From Desulfoferula sp040751985 (GTDB lineage Bacteria > Desulfobacterota > Desulfarculia > Desulfarculales > Desulfarculaceae), in assembly GCA_040751985.1 (NCBI GenBank), contig JBFMFU010000054.1:11401-75400 (forward strand): a stretch of DNA of 64,000 nt, read 5' to 3'. Position 1 is the stretch's first letter. Every line of letters begins with the position of its first letter. The notes under the pieces were generated by a model. The model was not told the origin of the DNA, did not search any database, and saw only the letters and a list, made by a program, of their open reading frames with translations. Below, one piece after another: positions 23,895 to 32,967 of this stretch. The position numbers and the translations under genes were made by a program.

Positions 23895-25343
23895 ATGGCG
23901 GCTCCGAGCAAAAAAAGCATGGGACTGGCCTCCCTGAGTCACGACCAGAACGCCAACTACCGGGAGCTGCGCGACTTCCTCAACACCCTGGAGCTGATCC
24001 TGGACCAGGCCTACCTGGGGCTGGTGTTCGTGGACACCGACGGCATCATCCGCTTCATGAACAAGCAGTACGAGGAGCTGATCGGGGTGGACCGGGACAG
24101 CGCCTACGGCAAGCACATCACCGCGTACTTCCCCGACTCCCGCCTGCCGGTGGTCATCCAGACCGGCAAGGCCGAGTTGGGCTGGAAGTACCACTACCCA
24201 GGCGGCACCACCCTGGTGGTGAACCGCATACCCATCTTCCGGGACGAAAAGATGATCGGGGCCCTGACCCAGTGCATCTTCCGGGACATCTCCGAGCTAA
24301 AGGACATGGCCCGCAGCCTGGACCTGCTGCGCGAGAAGGTGCACACTTACAAAAACCAGCTCTCAGACCTGCTCAAACCCAAGTACACCTTCCGCGACAT
24401 CCTGGGAGTCAGCGAGGGCCTGAACCACGTCAAGGACATGGCCCGCAAGTACGCCCAGACCGAGAGCCCCATCCTGATCACCGGCGAGACCGGCACCGGC
24501 AAGGAGCTCCTGGCCCACTCCATCCACAACGCCAGCAGCAGCCACCACGGCCCCTTCGTCTGCCTGAACTGCGCCTCCATCCCCAGCGAACTCTTAGAGT
24601 CGGAGCTGTTCGGCTACAAGGCCGGGGCCTTCACCGGCGCCAACCACAAGGGCAAGACCGGCAAGATCGAGATGGCCCGGGGCGGCACCCTCTTCCTGGA
24701 CGAGATCGGCGAGCTGCCCCTGATCGCCCAGGCCAAGCTGCTGCGTGTGCTGGAAGAGAAGCGGGTGGAGAAGGTGGGCGCCGTGATCCCCGAGGAGGTG
24801 GACTTCCGCCTGGTGGTGGCCACCAACCGGGACATGGACTTTCTCTTGGACGAGGGCAACTTCCGCCAGGACCTCTACTTCCGTCTCTCGGCCCTGAGCC
24901 TGCACATCCCGCCCCTGCGCGAACGCCGGGAGGACATCCTGATCCTGAGCCAGCACTTCCTGAAGCAGATATCCACCCGCCCCGTGGAGATGACCGACCG
25001 GGCCCTGCGCGCCCTGATGGCCTACTCCTGGCCGGGCAACGTGCGCGAGCTCAAGAACGCCCTGGACCGTGCGGTCTGCCTGGCCCAGCACGGCAACGTC
25101 ATCGACCTGGACGAGCTGCCCGCGCACATCACCGCCGCGGCCCTGAACCGCCTGAACAACCCAGACCAGGCCGAGGACGGCGCCCAGCACCTGAACATGA
25201 AGCGCAAGTTCAGCGACGACGAGGTGCTGCTGATAAAGCGGGCCCTGAGCTATTGCCGGGGAAACAAGAGCCGGGCGGCCAAGATGCTGGGCATCTCGCG
25301 CTCATCCCTCTACAACAAGATGGAGCGCTACAGCCTGAACTGA
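23895..25343 (+). CDS. Sigma-54-dependent transcriptional activator (PAS-AAA+-Fis)
   Basis: The protein has 482 residues: an N-terminal PAS-like sensor (about 30-135), a linker, a complete AAA+ domain and a C-terminal Fis-type helix-turn-helix. The Walker A motif GETGTGKE starts near residue 197, the GAFTGA loop that contacts sigma-54 is intact near 244, and Walker B (FLDEIGE) is near 267. The HTH reads RAAKMLGISRSSLYNKM near the end. I chose ATG 23895 with GGGGAA upstream over a TTG 15 nt earlier. Sigma-54-type promoters flank it at 23622 and 34948, so it may control both the aconitase X and the carboxylase/BKACE operons. The PAS ligand is unknown. Confidence 0.94.
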   Translation: MAAPSKKSMGLASLSHDQNANYRELRDFLNTLELILDQAYLGLVFVDTDGIIRFMNKQYEELIGVDRDSAYGKHITAYFPDSRLPVVIQTGKAELGWKYHYPGGTTLVVNRIPIFRDEKMIGALTQCIFRDISELKDMARSLDLLREKVHTYKNQLSDLLKPKYTFRDILGVSEGLNHVKDMARKYAQTESPILITGETGTGKELLAHSIHNASSSHHGPFVCLNCASIPSELLESELFGYKAGAFTGANHKGKTGKIEMARGGTLFLDEIGELPLIAQAKLLRVLEEKRVEKVGAVIPEEVDFRLVVATNRDMDFLLDEGNFRQDLYFRLSALSLHIPPLRERREDILILSQHFLKQISTRPVEMTDRALRALMAYSWPGNVRELKNALDRAVCLAQHGNVIDLDELPAHITAAALNRLNNPDQAEDGAQHLNMKRKFSDDEVLLIKRALSYCRGNKSRAAKMLGISRSSLYNKMERYSLN

Positions 25344-25357
25344 GCCGGCCGGCCGCC

Positions 25358-25408
25358 AAAAATCAGGGCCGCCGGCGCCCTCACTATAGGCGGCCGCCGG
25401 CGGCCCTG
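25358..25408 (-). terminator. Intrinsic terminator of the carboxylase/BKACE operon
   Basis: A perfect 14-bp inverted repeat (25364-25377 with 25395-25408, 17-nt loop) is followed on the minus strand by five T residues (25358-25362). It lies 14 nt after the last gene of the minus-strand operon. It may also serve the convergent regulator gene, which ends at 25343. Confidence 0.75.
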
Positions 25409-25422
25409 GCGCCAACCGCGGA

Positions 25423-26346
25423 CTATTCGGCGTCCGCCGGGCCTGGGGGGGGTAAAAACCCGGAGGCCTTGTAGGCGGGGTTGGGATAGTCATAGAAGCC
25501 CTTGCCGGCCTTGAAGCCCAGTTGGCCCTTTTCCACCATTTCCTTCAGGGCCGCGGGCGGCTGGTCCCGAGGGTCCTGGGATTCGCCGAAGTAGCTCAGC
25601 TCCACGTTGTAGATCACGTCCAGGCCCACCTGGTCCATGAGGCCGAAGGGGCCGTAGGGCATGCCCGTGAACACCATCCAGGCCCGGTCCACGTCCTCCA
25701 GGTCCACGTAGCCGTCGGCCCACATGTGCAGCACCTCCCGCTTCACCGCCCGCCAGACACGGTTGAAGCAGAACCCGAAGATCTCCTTTTTCACCAGCAG
25801 CGGAATGCAGCCGATGGAGCGGGCCCAGGCGATGCCGGTCTGCATGGTCTGTTCGCTGGTTTGGCTGCCGCCCATCACGTCAATCAGATACATGCCCATG
25901 ATAGGGAAGTAGAAGTGCAGATTCAGGCACTGCTGGGGCCTCTTGGTGGCGCTCTCTATCTTGGAGATGGGAATGGACGAGCTGTTGGTGGCCAAGATGG
26001 CCGAGGCCGGGGCCAGGGCGTCCAGCTGGGCGAAGACCTTGCGCTTCAGCTCCAGGTTCTCGGGCACCGCCTCGATCACCAGGTCCGCCCCGGCCAGGGC
26101 CTCTTCCAGCGAGCCGGCCTGCCGCACCTTCTTGATGCCCTCTTTCCAGGCCTCTAGACCCGTTATAGGGCCCTTGCCTCCGCTGGCGGCCAGGGCCTGC
26201 AATAGGCCCTGGTTGGCCTTGGCGAAGGTCCCCTCCACCTGGTCATAGCCAGTGACCTGGTAGCCGTAGCAGGCGCTCTGCACGGCGATCTGGGCGCCCA
26301 GGATGCCCAGGCCCACCACCGCCACCTTTTCGATCTTCTCAACCAT
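25423..26346 (-). CDS. 3-Hydroxyacyl-CoA dehydrogenase family protein
   Basis: This 307-residue NAD-dependent dehydrogenase has an N-terminal Rossmann motif GLGILG (residues 12-17), a VPENLELK segment, the catalytic-His region LNLHFYFP near 150 and a C-terminal helical domain ending in FKAGKGFYDYPNP. Members oxidise 3-hydroxyacyl-CoA; L-carnitine dehydrogenase belongs to the same superfamily and is often next to a BKACE gene. Here two BKACE genes are in the operon, so oxidation of a 3-hydroxy acid or secondary alcohol to a beta-keto acid is plausible. AGGAGG precedes ATG 26346. The terminator follows at 25408. Confidence 0.9.
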   Translation of the reverse strand: MVEKIEKVAVVGLGILGAQIAVQSACYGYQVTGYDQVEGTFAKANQGLLQALAASGGKGPITGLEAWKEGIKKVRQAGSLEEALAGADLVIEAVPENLELKRKVFAQLDALAPASAILATNSSSIPISKIESATKRPQQCLNLHFYFPIMGMYLIDVMGGSQTSEQTMQTGIAWARSIGCIPLLVKKEIFGFCFNRVWRAVKREVLHMWADGYVDLEDVDRAWMVFTGMPYGPFGLMDQVGLDVIYNVELSYFGESQDPRDQPPAALKEMVEKGQLGFKAGKGFYDYPNPAYKASGFLPPPGPADAE

Positions 26347-26445
26347 GAACCTCCGCCTCCTTTTGTGGGCCGGGCCCGCTGACTTTGACCGGCTACCCAA
26401 TGCGCCGCGCGAAAATTGACAACCGCCTCCCCGCCGCTCCCCGCC

Positions 26446-28401
26446 TCATTTGCCGATGGAAGGCAGCACGGACATCAGGTTGGGCAGGTACAGAGCGATT
26501 ATGGGGAACAGGGTGAGGATTATTATAGTGAGGGTCTGCATGGCAATAAAGGGGGCTATGCCGCGGAAGATGGTGGCCATGGGCACGTTGCCCGCCGTGG
26601 CGTGGATGACGAACACGTTTATGCCCACCGGCGGCGAGACCTGCCCCATCTCCATCATGATGACCATCACCACCCCGAACCAGATGGGATCAAAGCCCAT
26701 GGCCAGGATGGAGGGATAAACGATGGGCAGGGTGACCATGATCATGGGGATGATGTTCATCACCATGCCTAGGAATAGATAAAGGACCAGGATGCAGACG
26801 AAGAAGACGTAGGGGGACAGATTCAGGGACTGCAGCCAGGTGGACAGGCTCAGGGGCAGCTCGGTGAGGGTGATGAAGTTGCCCAGCAGGGCCACGCCGA
26901 TGAGCATGGTGATGATCATGGCCGACATCTGAATCCCCAGGGTCAGGGATTCAAAGAGCGTCTTCCAGGTGAACTCGGGCGAAAACGCGGCCAGGACCAG
27001 GGCGCCGATCACGCCCACCCCGCCGGCCTCGGTGGGGGTCACTATGCCGGAGTAAATGCCGCCCATGACCAGCACGAAGAGCACCACCACCTGCCAAGTG
27101 CCCTGCAGGGAAGTGATCTTTTCCAGCCAGGTGGAGCCCCCGGTGGTGGGGCCCAGGGTGGGGTTCAGCTTGCAGCGGATAAAGATCAGCACCGAGAACA
27201 AAAGGATCATCAGCGCGCCGGGCAGGATGCCGGCCATGAAAAGCTTGCCCACCGACTGCTCGGTGATGATGCCGTAGGCGATAAAGCCGATGCTGGGCGG
27301 TATGAGGATGCCCAGGGTGCCGCCGGCGGCCACGGAGCCAGTGGCCAGGGCGTCCTGGTATTTGTATTTTCTCATCTCCGGCAGGGCCACCGAGCCCATG
27401 GTGGCGGCGTTGGCCATGCTGTCGCCGCAGATGGCCGCGAAGCCCCCGCAGCCCATGATGGTGGCGATGGCCAGGCCGCCGGGTATCCTGGCCAGCCAGG
27501 TGTGGGCAGCCTTGAACAGGTTCTTGCTGATGCCCGAATGCAGGCAGAACAGGCCCATGAGGATGAAGAAGGGGATGACGCAGAGGAAGTATTCGGCCAC
27601 GCTGTCATAAGAGGCCAGACGCACTGACCCCAGGGTGATCTCCATGCCCGTGAGGCACCAGGTGCCCAGGATGCCGATGAACCCCATGGCGAAGGCCACC
27701 GGGAAGCCGAAGAACATGAACGTCAGGGCCAGCCCCAGCATCAATAGGGCCAAGGTGGTCTTGCCCAGGGCGACTCCCGACGCCTGATAGACAAAGGGCA
27801 GAGTAATAAAGGCTGCCGCTATGGCCAGCGCCAAGGCCAGAAACGCCAGGGGTTTTTTATACGCGGCGAGCAGGCGGCCCAGGTTGGCCAGCAGTTGCTG
27901 GAAAAGCACCACGCACATCAGCAGGCAGCCGAGCGCGGCCAGGAAGGTGAAAGGCGCGAAGGGCATCTCGGATACCATGGTGATCTTGCCCTCGGCGTAC
28001 TCCGTCATTCCCCTTCGGTATAGCTGCCAGGTGATGATCAAAAAAAGATAGAGTCCGCAAAGGGAAAACATAGTTTCCAGAAAGAGGCGAGTCTTGGTGG
28101 GTAGCTTGTTGGTCAGGATATCGACCGAAATATGGCGGCCGTTTCTCTGGGTCTCGGCCAGGCTCAGAAAGGTGACGATGATCAATAAAAAGGTCTCGCC
28201 CTCGATGACGAAGTCGAAGACCACCCCGAAGAAGTTCCGCAGAGCCAAGTCAACGATGATGGTAGCGGCCATGACCAAGGCCAGGATGGCGCTCAGGGCG
28301 GCGCATTTCCGGGCCACGTAACCTATGCCCTTGTCCAGGGCCGCCGCCCAACTCAGCAGCCGGCCGCTGGCCCGGATGATGGCTGACTCTTGGTTACTCA
28401 T
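26446..28401 (-). CDS. Fused TRAP permease (DctQ-DctM)
   Basis: This 651-residue membrane protein joins both TRAP permease subunits. Residues 1-190 are DctQ-like with four hydrophobic segments and the NGRHISVDIL motif. From about residue 215 the DctM part follows, with GGFAAICGDSMANAATMGSVALPE and the LIPPSIGFIAYGIITE loop, mirrored near the end by TLPIVYPSI and VSPPVGINVFVI. The start at 28401 has a GGAGAGG site; an upstream ATG lacks support. It should work with the DctP encoded just upstream. Fusion of Q and M is known in other TRAP systems such as SiaQM. Confidence 0.93.
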   Translation of the reverse strand: MSNQESAIIRASGRLLSWAAALDKGIGYVARKCAALSAILALVMAATIIVDLALRNFFGVVFDFVIEGETFLLIIVTFLSLAETQRNGRHISVDILTNKLPTKTRLFLETMFSLCGLYLFLIITWQLYRRGMTEYAEGKITMVSEMPFAPFTFLAALGCLLMCVVLFQQLLANLGRLLAAYKKPLAFLALALAIAAAFITLPFVYQASGVALGKTTLALLMLGLALTFMFFGFPVAFAMGFIGILGTWCLTGMEITLGSVRLASYDSVAEYFLCVIPFFILMGLFCLHSGISKNLFKAAHTWLARIPGGLAIATIMGCGGFAAICGDSMANAATMGSVALPEMRKYKYQDALATGSVAAGGTLGILIPPSIGFIAYGIITEQSVGKLFMAGILPGALMILLFSVLIFIRCKLNPTLGPTTGGSTWLEKITSLQGTWQVVVLFVLVMGGIYSGIVTPTEAGGVGVIGALVLAAFSPEFTWKTLFESLTLGIQMSAMIITMLIGVALLGNFITLTELPLSLSTWLQSLNLSPYVFFVCILVLYLFLGMVMNIIPMIMVTLPIVYPSILAMGFDPIWFGVVMVIMMEMGQVSPPVGINVFVIHATAGNVPMATIFRGIAPFIAMQTLTIIILTLFPIIALYLPNLMSVLPSIGK

Positions 28402-28500
28402 AAGCCTCTCCGCCCCATCAGGATATGACAAGGCGCTCAGGCGGCCCTCGGCGTCTTCCACCTAGCTATGACCCCTGCCGGCCATGGGCATGTGTCTAGT

Positions 28501-28538
28501 CCGTGGACCGGCCGCTTAAGCATGCGGCCGGCCCACGG
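28501..28538 (-). terminator. Hairpin between TRAP receptor and permease genes
   Basis: CCGTGG and CCGGCCGC (28501-28515) pair with GCGGCCGG and CCACGG (28524-28538) around an 8-nt loop, with one mismatch. There is no U tract. It sits between dctP and its permease gene and probably stabilises the dctP message or reduces permease expression, as the hairpin at 7016 may do. Confidence 0.45.
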
Positions 28539-28559
28539 GCAGCTTAAAGCGTAGGTGAC

Positions 28560-29639
28560 TTATTTGGCGCCCAGGGGCTTCCAGAACGCGTCCCGCTTCA
28601 GAGGATGAGCGGAGGCCTTCTGCACGACGGCCTCGATCTTGGCCATGAGCGCCCTCCCTTTCAGGCCCACCTTGTCCATGTCCTTGATGTGGTCATCATA
28701 GACCGGCTTGAGAGTCGCCTTCCACTCCTCTCTCTGCTTTTGAGGTACGACGTAAATCTGGTCGCCGCGCTTTTTCAACTGGGCCAGGATGAACTGGTTC
28801 ATCTCCATGAACTTGGCGCCCACCGCGATGCTCAAGGACAAATTGAGGTCGTTGAAGACCTTTTGGATGTCCGGCGGCAGGGAGTTCCACTTCTTTAGGT
28901 TCATGGCCGCGATCTGAGCACCGGGAGTGAACCCGATGATGGTGTGCTTGTTCACCAAATCGGTGAACCGGAAGGAGTGCAGGGGAGGCGTGGGGAACAT
29001 GACGCCGTCCAGGGCTCCCCTTTGCAGGGACATGTAGATATCGGCCATCTTCACCACCCTGGGAGAGGCGCCCCAGATCTTAAAGCAGGTGACGCCCATG
29101 GTGTTGGCGGCCCATATCTTCTGGTTCTTCATGTCGGACAGTTTTTTTATGAGCACGTTCTTCATATGGAGGTTGACTATGCCCGAGGAAAAGAACCCCA
29201 GGACCTTCATGTCCTTGTACTCGGCGGCCAGCGCCGGCACTTGCTTATAGCACTCGTAATACGACTGGGAGGCGTGCAGCTCGCTCTCCAACTGGAAGGG
29301 CAGGAACAGGGACGAAGTGACGGGGAACTGCTTGTTGAAGGCCCAGACGCTCAGGGGCATCACGATGTCGGCCAGGCCGCTTTTTACGGCGCTGAGGCCC
29401 TGCTCGTTCTTGACCAGGGTGCCGCCCAGGAACCATTTGAATTTCACCCGGCCCTTGGTGCGCTCCTCGATCATCTTCCCCCAGGGGATATAGACCTGCT
29501 GGACCACCGGGTGCATGGGGGGCTGCCATACGCCGACCTTCAGCTCGATTACCTCGGCCGCGCTCGCCCCGCTCAAGGCGGTCATGGACAGCAACAGGCA
29601 GCCCGCCGCGATCAGCGTCGCCAGTTTAATGAGTTTCAT
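28560..29639 (-). CDS. dctP: TRAP transporter substrate-binding protein DctP
   Basis: This 359-residue periplasmic receptor has a clear signal peptide (about residues 1-27, ending ASA). It carries the TRAP receptor core, including KFKWFLGGTLVKNEQG near 65 and MKNQKIWAANTMG near 170. The usual Arg of the QKIR motif is replaced by Trp-Ala in QKIWAAN, which may mean a substrate held differently from a plain carboxylate. GGGAGGAG precedes the ATG. It follows the two BKACE genes, so its substrate probably feeds the carboxylase/BKACE route. Confidence 0.9.
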   Translation of the reverse strand: MKLIKLATLIAAGCLLLSMTALSGASAAEVIELKVGVWQPPMHPVVQQVYIPWGKMIEERTKGRVKFKWFLGGTLVKNEQGLSAVKSGLADIVMPLSVWAFNKQFPVTSSLFLPFQLESELHASQSYYECYKQVPALAAEYKDMKVLGFFSSGIVNLHMKNVLIKKLSDMKNQKIWAANTMGVTCFKIWGASPRVVKMADIYMSLQRGALDGVMFPTPPLHSFRFTDLVNKHTIIGFTPGAQIAAMNLKKWNSLPPDIQKVFNDLNLSLSIAVGAKFMEMNQFILAQLKKRGDQIYVVPQKQREEWKATLKPVYDDHIKDMDKVGLKGRALMAKIEAVVQKASAHPLKRDAFWKPLGAK

Positions 29640-29699
29640 CTCGCTCCTCCCTTATAAAGGCCTCGGTTATACGGTCAATGTGCAACCCAGCCCTTGCTA

Positions 29700-30581
29700 T
29701 TAATTTCGCTTGACCCCCAGTATCTGCATGGCCTCCTGCACGGTGGCGATCTCGCGCCCCACCTCCCGGGCGATGCGCACCATGCGCTCCACCAGCTGGG
29801 CGTTGCTCTTGGCCAGCTGGTTCTTGGCGTAGTAGATGTTGTCCTCCAGGCCGGTGCGGATGTTGGCCCCCTGGCACATGGCCATCACCGTGGCCGGCAG
29901 TTGGAACTTGCTGATGGTGATAACCTGCCAGGTGGAGCCGTCGGGGATGTGGTCCACCATCATGGACAGCAGCTTGGGCGTGAAGGGCATACCGCCCTTG
30001 ATGCCCAGCACCAGGCTGAAATGCACCGGCTGCCTGAGCACTCCCCGGCGCACCAGCTCCAGGGCGTTGAAGATATGGCTCATGTCGTAGCATTCGCACT
30101 CGATGGGGATGTCTCTCGCGTAGCTGCGCTTGATGAACTCTGCGTTCCAGGCGATGGGGTTGTCGAAGGTGCCCAGGTAGCTGAACTCGAAGGTGCCCAT
30201 GTTCACGGTGAGCATGTCGGGCTTGGGCTGGATGTCCACCAGCTCCATGCGCTCCTCCAGGGTGGCCGCCCGCAGGGTCCCGTCCGGCTGGGGGACACCG
30301 CCGATGCCGTTGCCCACCTGGGTGATGATGGGGCACTTGGCGTTTATCTTGCTGATGATCTCGGTGTAGACGTTCAGGTCGCCGGTGGTGTGACCCTTCT
30401 TGTCCCGGGCGTGGATATGGCAGACCGAGGCGCCGGCGTTGTAGCAGTCCAGGGCCGACTGGGCGATCTCATCGGGCTGCTCCGGCAGCGCGGGGTTCAT
30501 ATCCTTGCCATGGATGCCGCCGGTCTGGGCCACGGTGATGATCAGCTTCTCCATCTGCGCAACTTCCAGAGCGATCTGCAT
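29700..30581 (-). CDS. BKACE family beta-keto acid cleavage enzyme (second copy)
   Basis: This 293-residue TIM-barrel enzyme belongs to the BKACE (DUF849) family, which transfers the acyl part of a beta-keto acid to CoA using acetyl-CoA and releases acetoacetate. The zinc ligands lie in CHIHARD (H55, H57), and the GLEDN motif with the catalytic Glu is near residue 240. An RBS (GGGAGG) supports the start at 30581; an internal Met ten residues later is possible. It is adjacent to a clearly different paralogue at 30625. Substrate side-chain residues were not assigned. Confidence 0.9.
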   Translation of the reverse strand: MQIALEVAQMEKLIITVAQTGGIHGKDMNPALPEQPDEIAQSALDCYNAGASVCHIHARDKKGHTTGDLNVYTEIISKINAKCPIITQVGNGIGGVPQPDGTLRAATLEERMELVDIQPKPDMLTVNMGTFEFSYLGTFDNPIAWNAEFIKRSYARDIPIECECYDMSHIFNALELVRRGVLRQPVHFSLVLGIKGGMPFTPKLLSMMVDHIPDGSTWQVITISKFQLPATVMAMCQGANIRTGLEDNIYYAKNQLAKSNAQLVERMVRIAREVGREIATVQEAMQILGVKRN

Positions 30582-30624
30582 CTGCCTTGCCTCCCTATCT
30601 AGAGATTGGTGCTCATCGTTTGGA

Positions 30625-31458
30625 CTATATCTTCCGCAGGCCCAGAATCTCCCTGGCCTCCTGGGGCGAGGCCACCTCCCGCCCGTACTCCCGGGACAGG
30701 CGCACTATGCGCTCCACGAACTGGGCGTTATCTTGGGCCAGCACTCCCTGCTGGTAGTAGACGTTGTCCTCCAGGCCCACCCTGATGTGCCCACCCATGA
30801 TCAGGCCCATCATGGACATGGGCAGGTGCCCCTTGCCGATGCCGATGACGGACCAGGTGGCGTCGGCGGGGAGCATGCCGTGCAGGTAGAGCAGGGTCTG
30901 GGGCGTGGCCGGCGCGCCCCAGGGCGTGCCCAGCACAAACTGGAAATGCAGGGGGCCCTGCAGCTTGCCCTGGTCGCGCATGCGCAGGGCGGTGACGATC
31001 ATGCCCGAGTCGAAGATCTCGATCTCGGGCTTGACCCCCTTGGCCAGCATCTGGGCCGCGGCCAGGTCCAGGAAATCGGGCGGGTTGCTGAACACCCCTC
31101 CGCCCAGGTTGATGGAGCCGGCGTCGAAGGAGGCCAACTCCGGGCTCAGCTCCAACGAAGCCAGCCGCTCCTGCACCGGTAGGTTGCGGCCGGCGATGCC
31201 CGAGGTGGTCAGACAGAGCACCAAGTCGCTCTGGGCCCGCAGGGGCTCCACCACCTGGCGGAACAGTTCCACGTCCTGGGTGCCCAGGCCGGTCTGGGGG
31301 TCGCGCACGTGGATGTGCACCACCGAGGCCCCGGCCCGCCAGCACTCCAGGGACGACTGGACGATCTCGGCCGGGGTGTAGGGGATGTAGGGCGAGATGT
31401 CGCGCAGGTTGCGGCTGCCGGTGATGGCGGCGGTGATGATCAGCTTTTTCTCTGGCAT
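30625..31458 (-). CDS. BKACE family beta-keto acid cleavage enzyme (first copy)
   Basis: This is a 277-residue BKACE homologue with the start motif EKKLIITAAITGS, zinc site VHIHVRD (H48, H50) and GLEDN near the C-terminal third. It differs from the neighbouring copy over much of its length, so the pair is not a recent duplication. The two may form a heteromer or handle two beta-keto acids. It lies directly downstream of the carboxyltransferase gene, which could provide a beta-keto acid by carboxylating a ketone; that link is inference. Confidence 0.9.
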   Translation of the reverse strand: MPEKKLIITAAITGSRNLRDISPYIPYTPAEIVQSSLECWRAGASVVHIHVRDPQTGLGTQDVELFRQVVEPLRAQSDLVLCLTTSGIAGRNLPVQERLASLELSPELASFDAGSINLGGGVFSNPPDFLDLAAAQMLAKGVKPEIEIFDSGMIVTALRMRDQGKLQGPLHFQFVLGTPWGAPATPQTLLYLHGMLPADATWSVIGIGKGHLPMSMMGLIMGGHIRVGLEDNVYYQQGVLAQDNAQFVERIVRLSREYGREVASPQEAREILGLRKI

Positions 31459-31512
31459 GTGCTTCTTCCGCCCGTCCTCAGAAATGCGCTGTCCCGAATG
31501 CCCGCCCCTGCC

Positions 31513-32958
31513 CTAGCGGAGCGTCAGGGACAGGCCCTTTTTTTCGATCTCAATATAGTTCGCCTGGTCCTGGCTGGTCAGCTCTTGAATCAAGGCCAGC
31601 ACCGGCTTGTCGCCGCGAGGGTACTCCTCTGGCGGCTCCCCGCAGGCCAGGACCTTGTCCACCGCCTCCTGGTTGGAGGAAAGCACCCGCAGCAGGAACT
31701 CCTCGCCGGAAAGCTCCGGCCCGAACTCTTGCCGCAGTTCCTCCAGGGAGCGTTCCGGCGGCTGCCAGTTGGCCAGCTCCTTGGCCCGGGGCAGCCTTTT
31801 GATCTTGGCCATCACCTCTTTTTCCACCGGGGCCGCCAGCTCGCCGAAGTGCCCCAGGGCGTACTTGATGATCTCGTCGGTCACGATCTTGTAGCGTTCG
31901 CCGGTGGTGTAGTTGAGTATGGCCTGGGCGCCCAGGTACTGGGACAAGGGCGTGACCATGATGGGGTAGCCCAGCTCCCGCCGGATCAGGGCTATCTCCT
32001 GCAGCAGCTCGGGCAGCTTGTCGGCCAGGCCCCGCTTGGCCAGCTCGGTCTGGTAGTTGGACATCATGCCGCCGGGTAGCTGGTGCTCGTACTGGAACAG
32101 GTCGAACTCCACCGGCGCGCCCGTGGCCAGGCCCTCGCGCTGGGCGATGTAGCGGAAGTGGTCGCTCATCTGGGCCAGGGCCTTCTGGTTCAGGTCGCAG
32201 GAGAAGCCCAGCCGGCGGGCGTTGCGCAGGATGTTGTCCACCGAGGGCTGCGAGGGGCCGTTGGCCAGCGGGGCCACGGCCGTGTGCACCGTCTCCACGC
32301 CCAGCTTGAGCGCCTCCAAATAGCACAGGGGCTCCAGGCCGGTGGTGCAGTGGCCGTGGATCTCCAGGGGGATGCCCGGCACCTGCTTGGCCACCGCCTT
32401 GACCAAGCTGCGCGTCCGCTCCGGGGTCAGAAGGCCGTCCACGTCCTTGATGAAGATGCGCTCCGCCCCGGCCTGGGCCATCTGCTTGGCCTTCTTGGCG
32501 TAGTATTGGTTGGTGTGCACCGGGCTGTGCGAGAAGATCAGCGCCACCATGGTGGTCAGGCCCGCGGCCTGGGACCACTTGATGGCCTTTTTTATCTGGG
32601 TCAGGTCGTGGCAGGGGTCGTTGATACGGATGCGGCGGGCGCCGGCCTCGGCGATTTTGAGCGCCCAGTACTCGGTCACCGAGTCCGGCACGTTGCCGAA
32701 GTTGCGCAGCACCCCGCCCACGATCAGGGGCGTGTGGGGCATGGCCTGGGCCATCAGGCGCAGGCGCTGCCAAGGGTTCTCGCCCAGGTTGCGCACGCAC
32801 CAGTCCATGCTGATCAGGGCCATGAAGTCCAGGGCCTCGAACCCCACCTGGTCGATGACCGGCGCGATGGGCAGCATCATGGAGGTGGTGATTCTGCCGT
32901 TCCACAGGCTCTGGGGCCCGTCGCGCAGGGAGGTGTCCACGAAGTAAACGCTCTTCAT
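31513..32958 (-). CDS. Biotin-dependent carboxyltransferase subunit (OadA/PycB-like)
   Basis: The protein has 481 residues with an N-terminal HMGL-like barrel and the C-terminal PYC_OADA domain (TPLSQYLGAQAILNYTTGERYK near residue 320). It is the acceptor-carboxylating part of a pyruvate-carboxylase-like complex. The metal Asp is present in DTSLRDGPQSLW, and the Lys that becomes carbamylated fits FIKDVDGLL near 170. Two signature stretches differ from pyruvate enzymes: RDAHQS is RDGPQS, and HTHDTSG is HGHCTTG. No biotin domain is attached; it is encoded at 34340. The carboxyl acceptor may therefore not be pyruvate. The gene starts 10 nt after the biotin carboxylase. Confidence 0.88.
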   Translation of the reverse strand: MKSVYFVDTSLRDGPQSLWNGRITTSMMLPIAPVIDQVGFEALDFMALISMDWCVRNLGENPWQRLRLMAQAMPHTPLIVGGVLRNFGNVPDSVTEYWALKIAEAGARRIRINDPCHDLTQIKKAIKWSQAAGLTTMVALIFSHSPVHTNQYYAKKAKQMAQAGAERIFIKDVDGLLTPERTRSLVKAVAKQVPGIPLEIHGHCTTGLEPLCYLEALKLGVETVHTAVAPLANGPSQPSVDNILRNARRLGFSCDLNQKALAQMSDHFRYIAQREGLATGAPVEFDLFQYEHQLPGGMMSNYQTELAKRGLADKLPELLQEIALIRRELGYPIMVTPLSQYLGAQAILNYTTGERYKIVTDEIIKYALGHFGELAAPVEKEVMAKIKRLPRAKELANWQPPERSLEELRQEFGPELSGEEFLLRVLSSNQEAVDKVLACGEPPEEYPRGDKPVLALIQELTSQDQANYIEIEKKGLSLTLR

Positions 32959-32967
32959 AGAAGTCCC

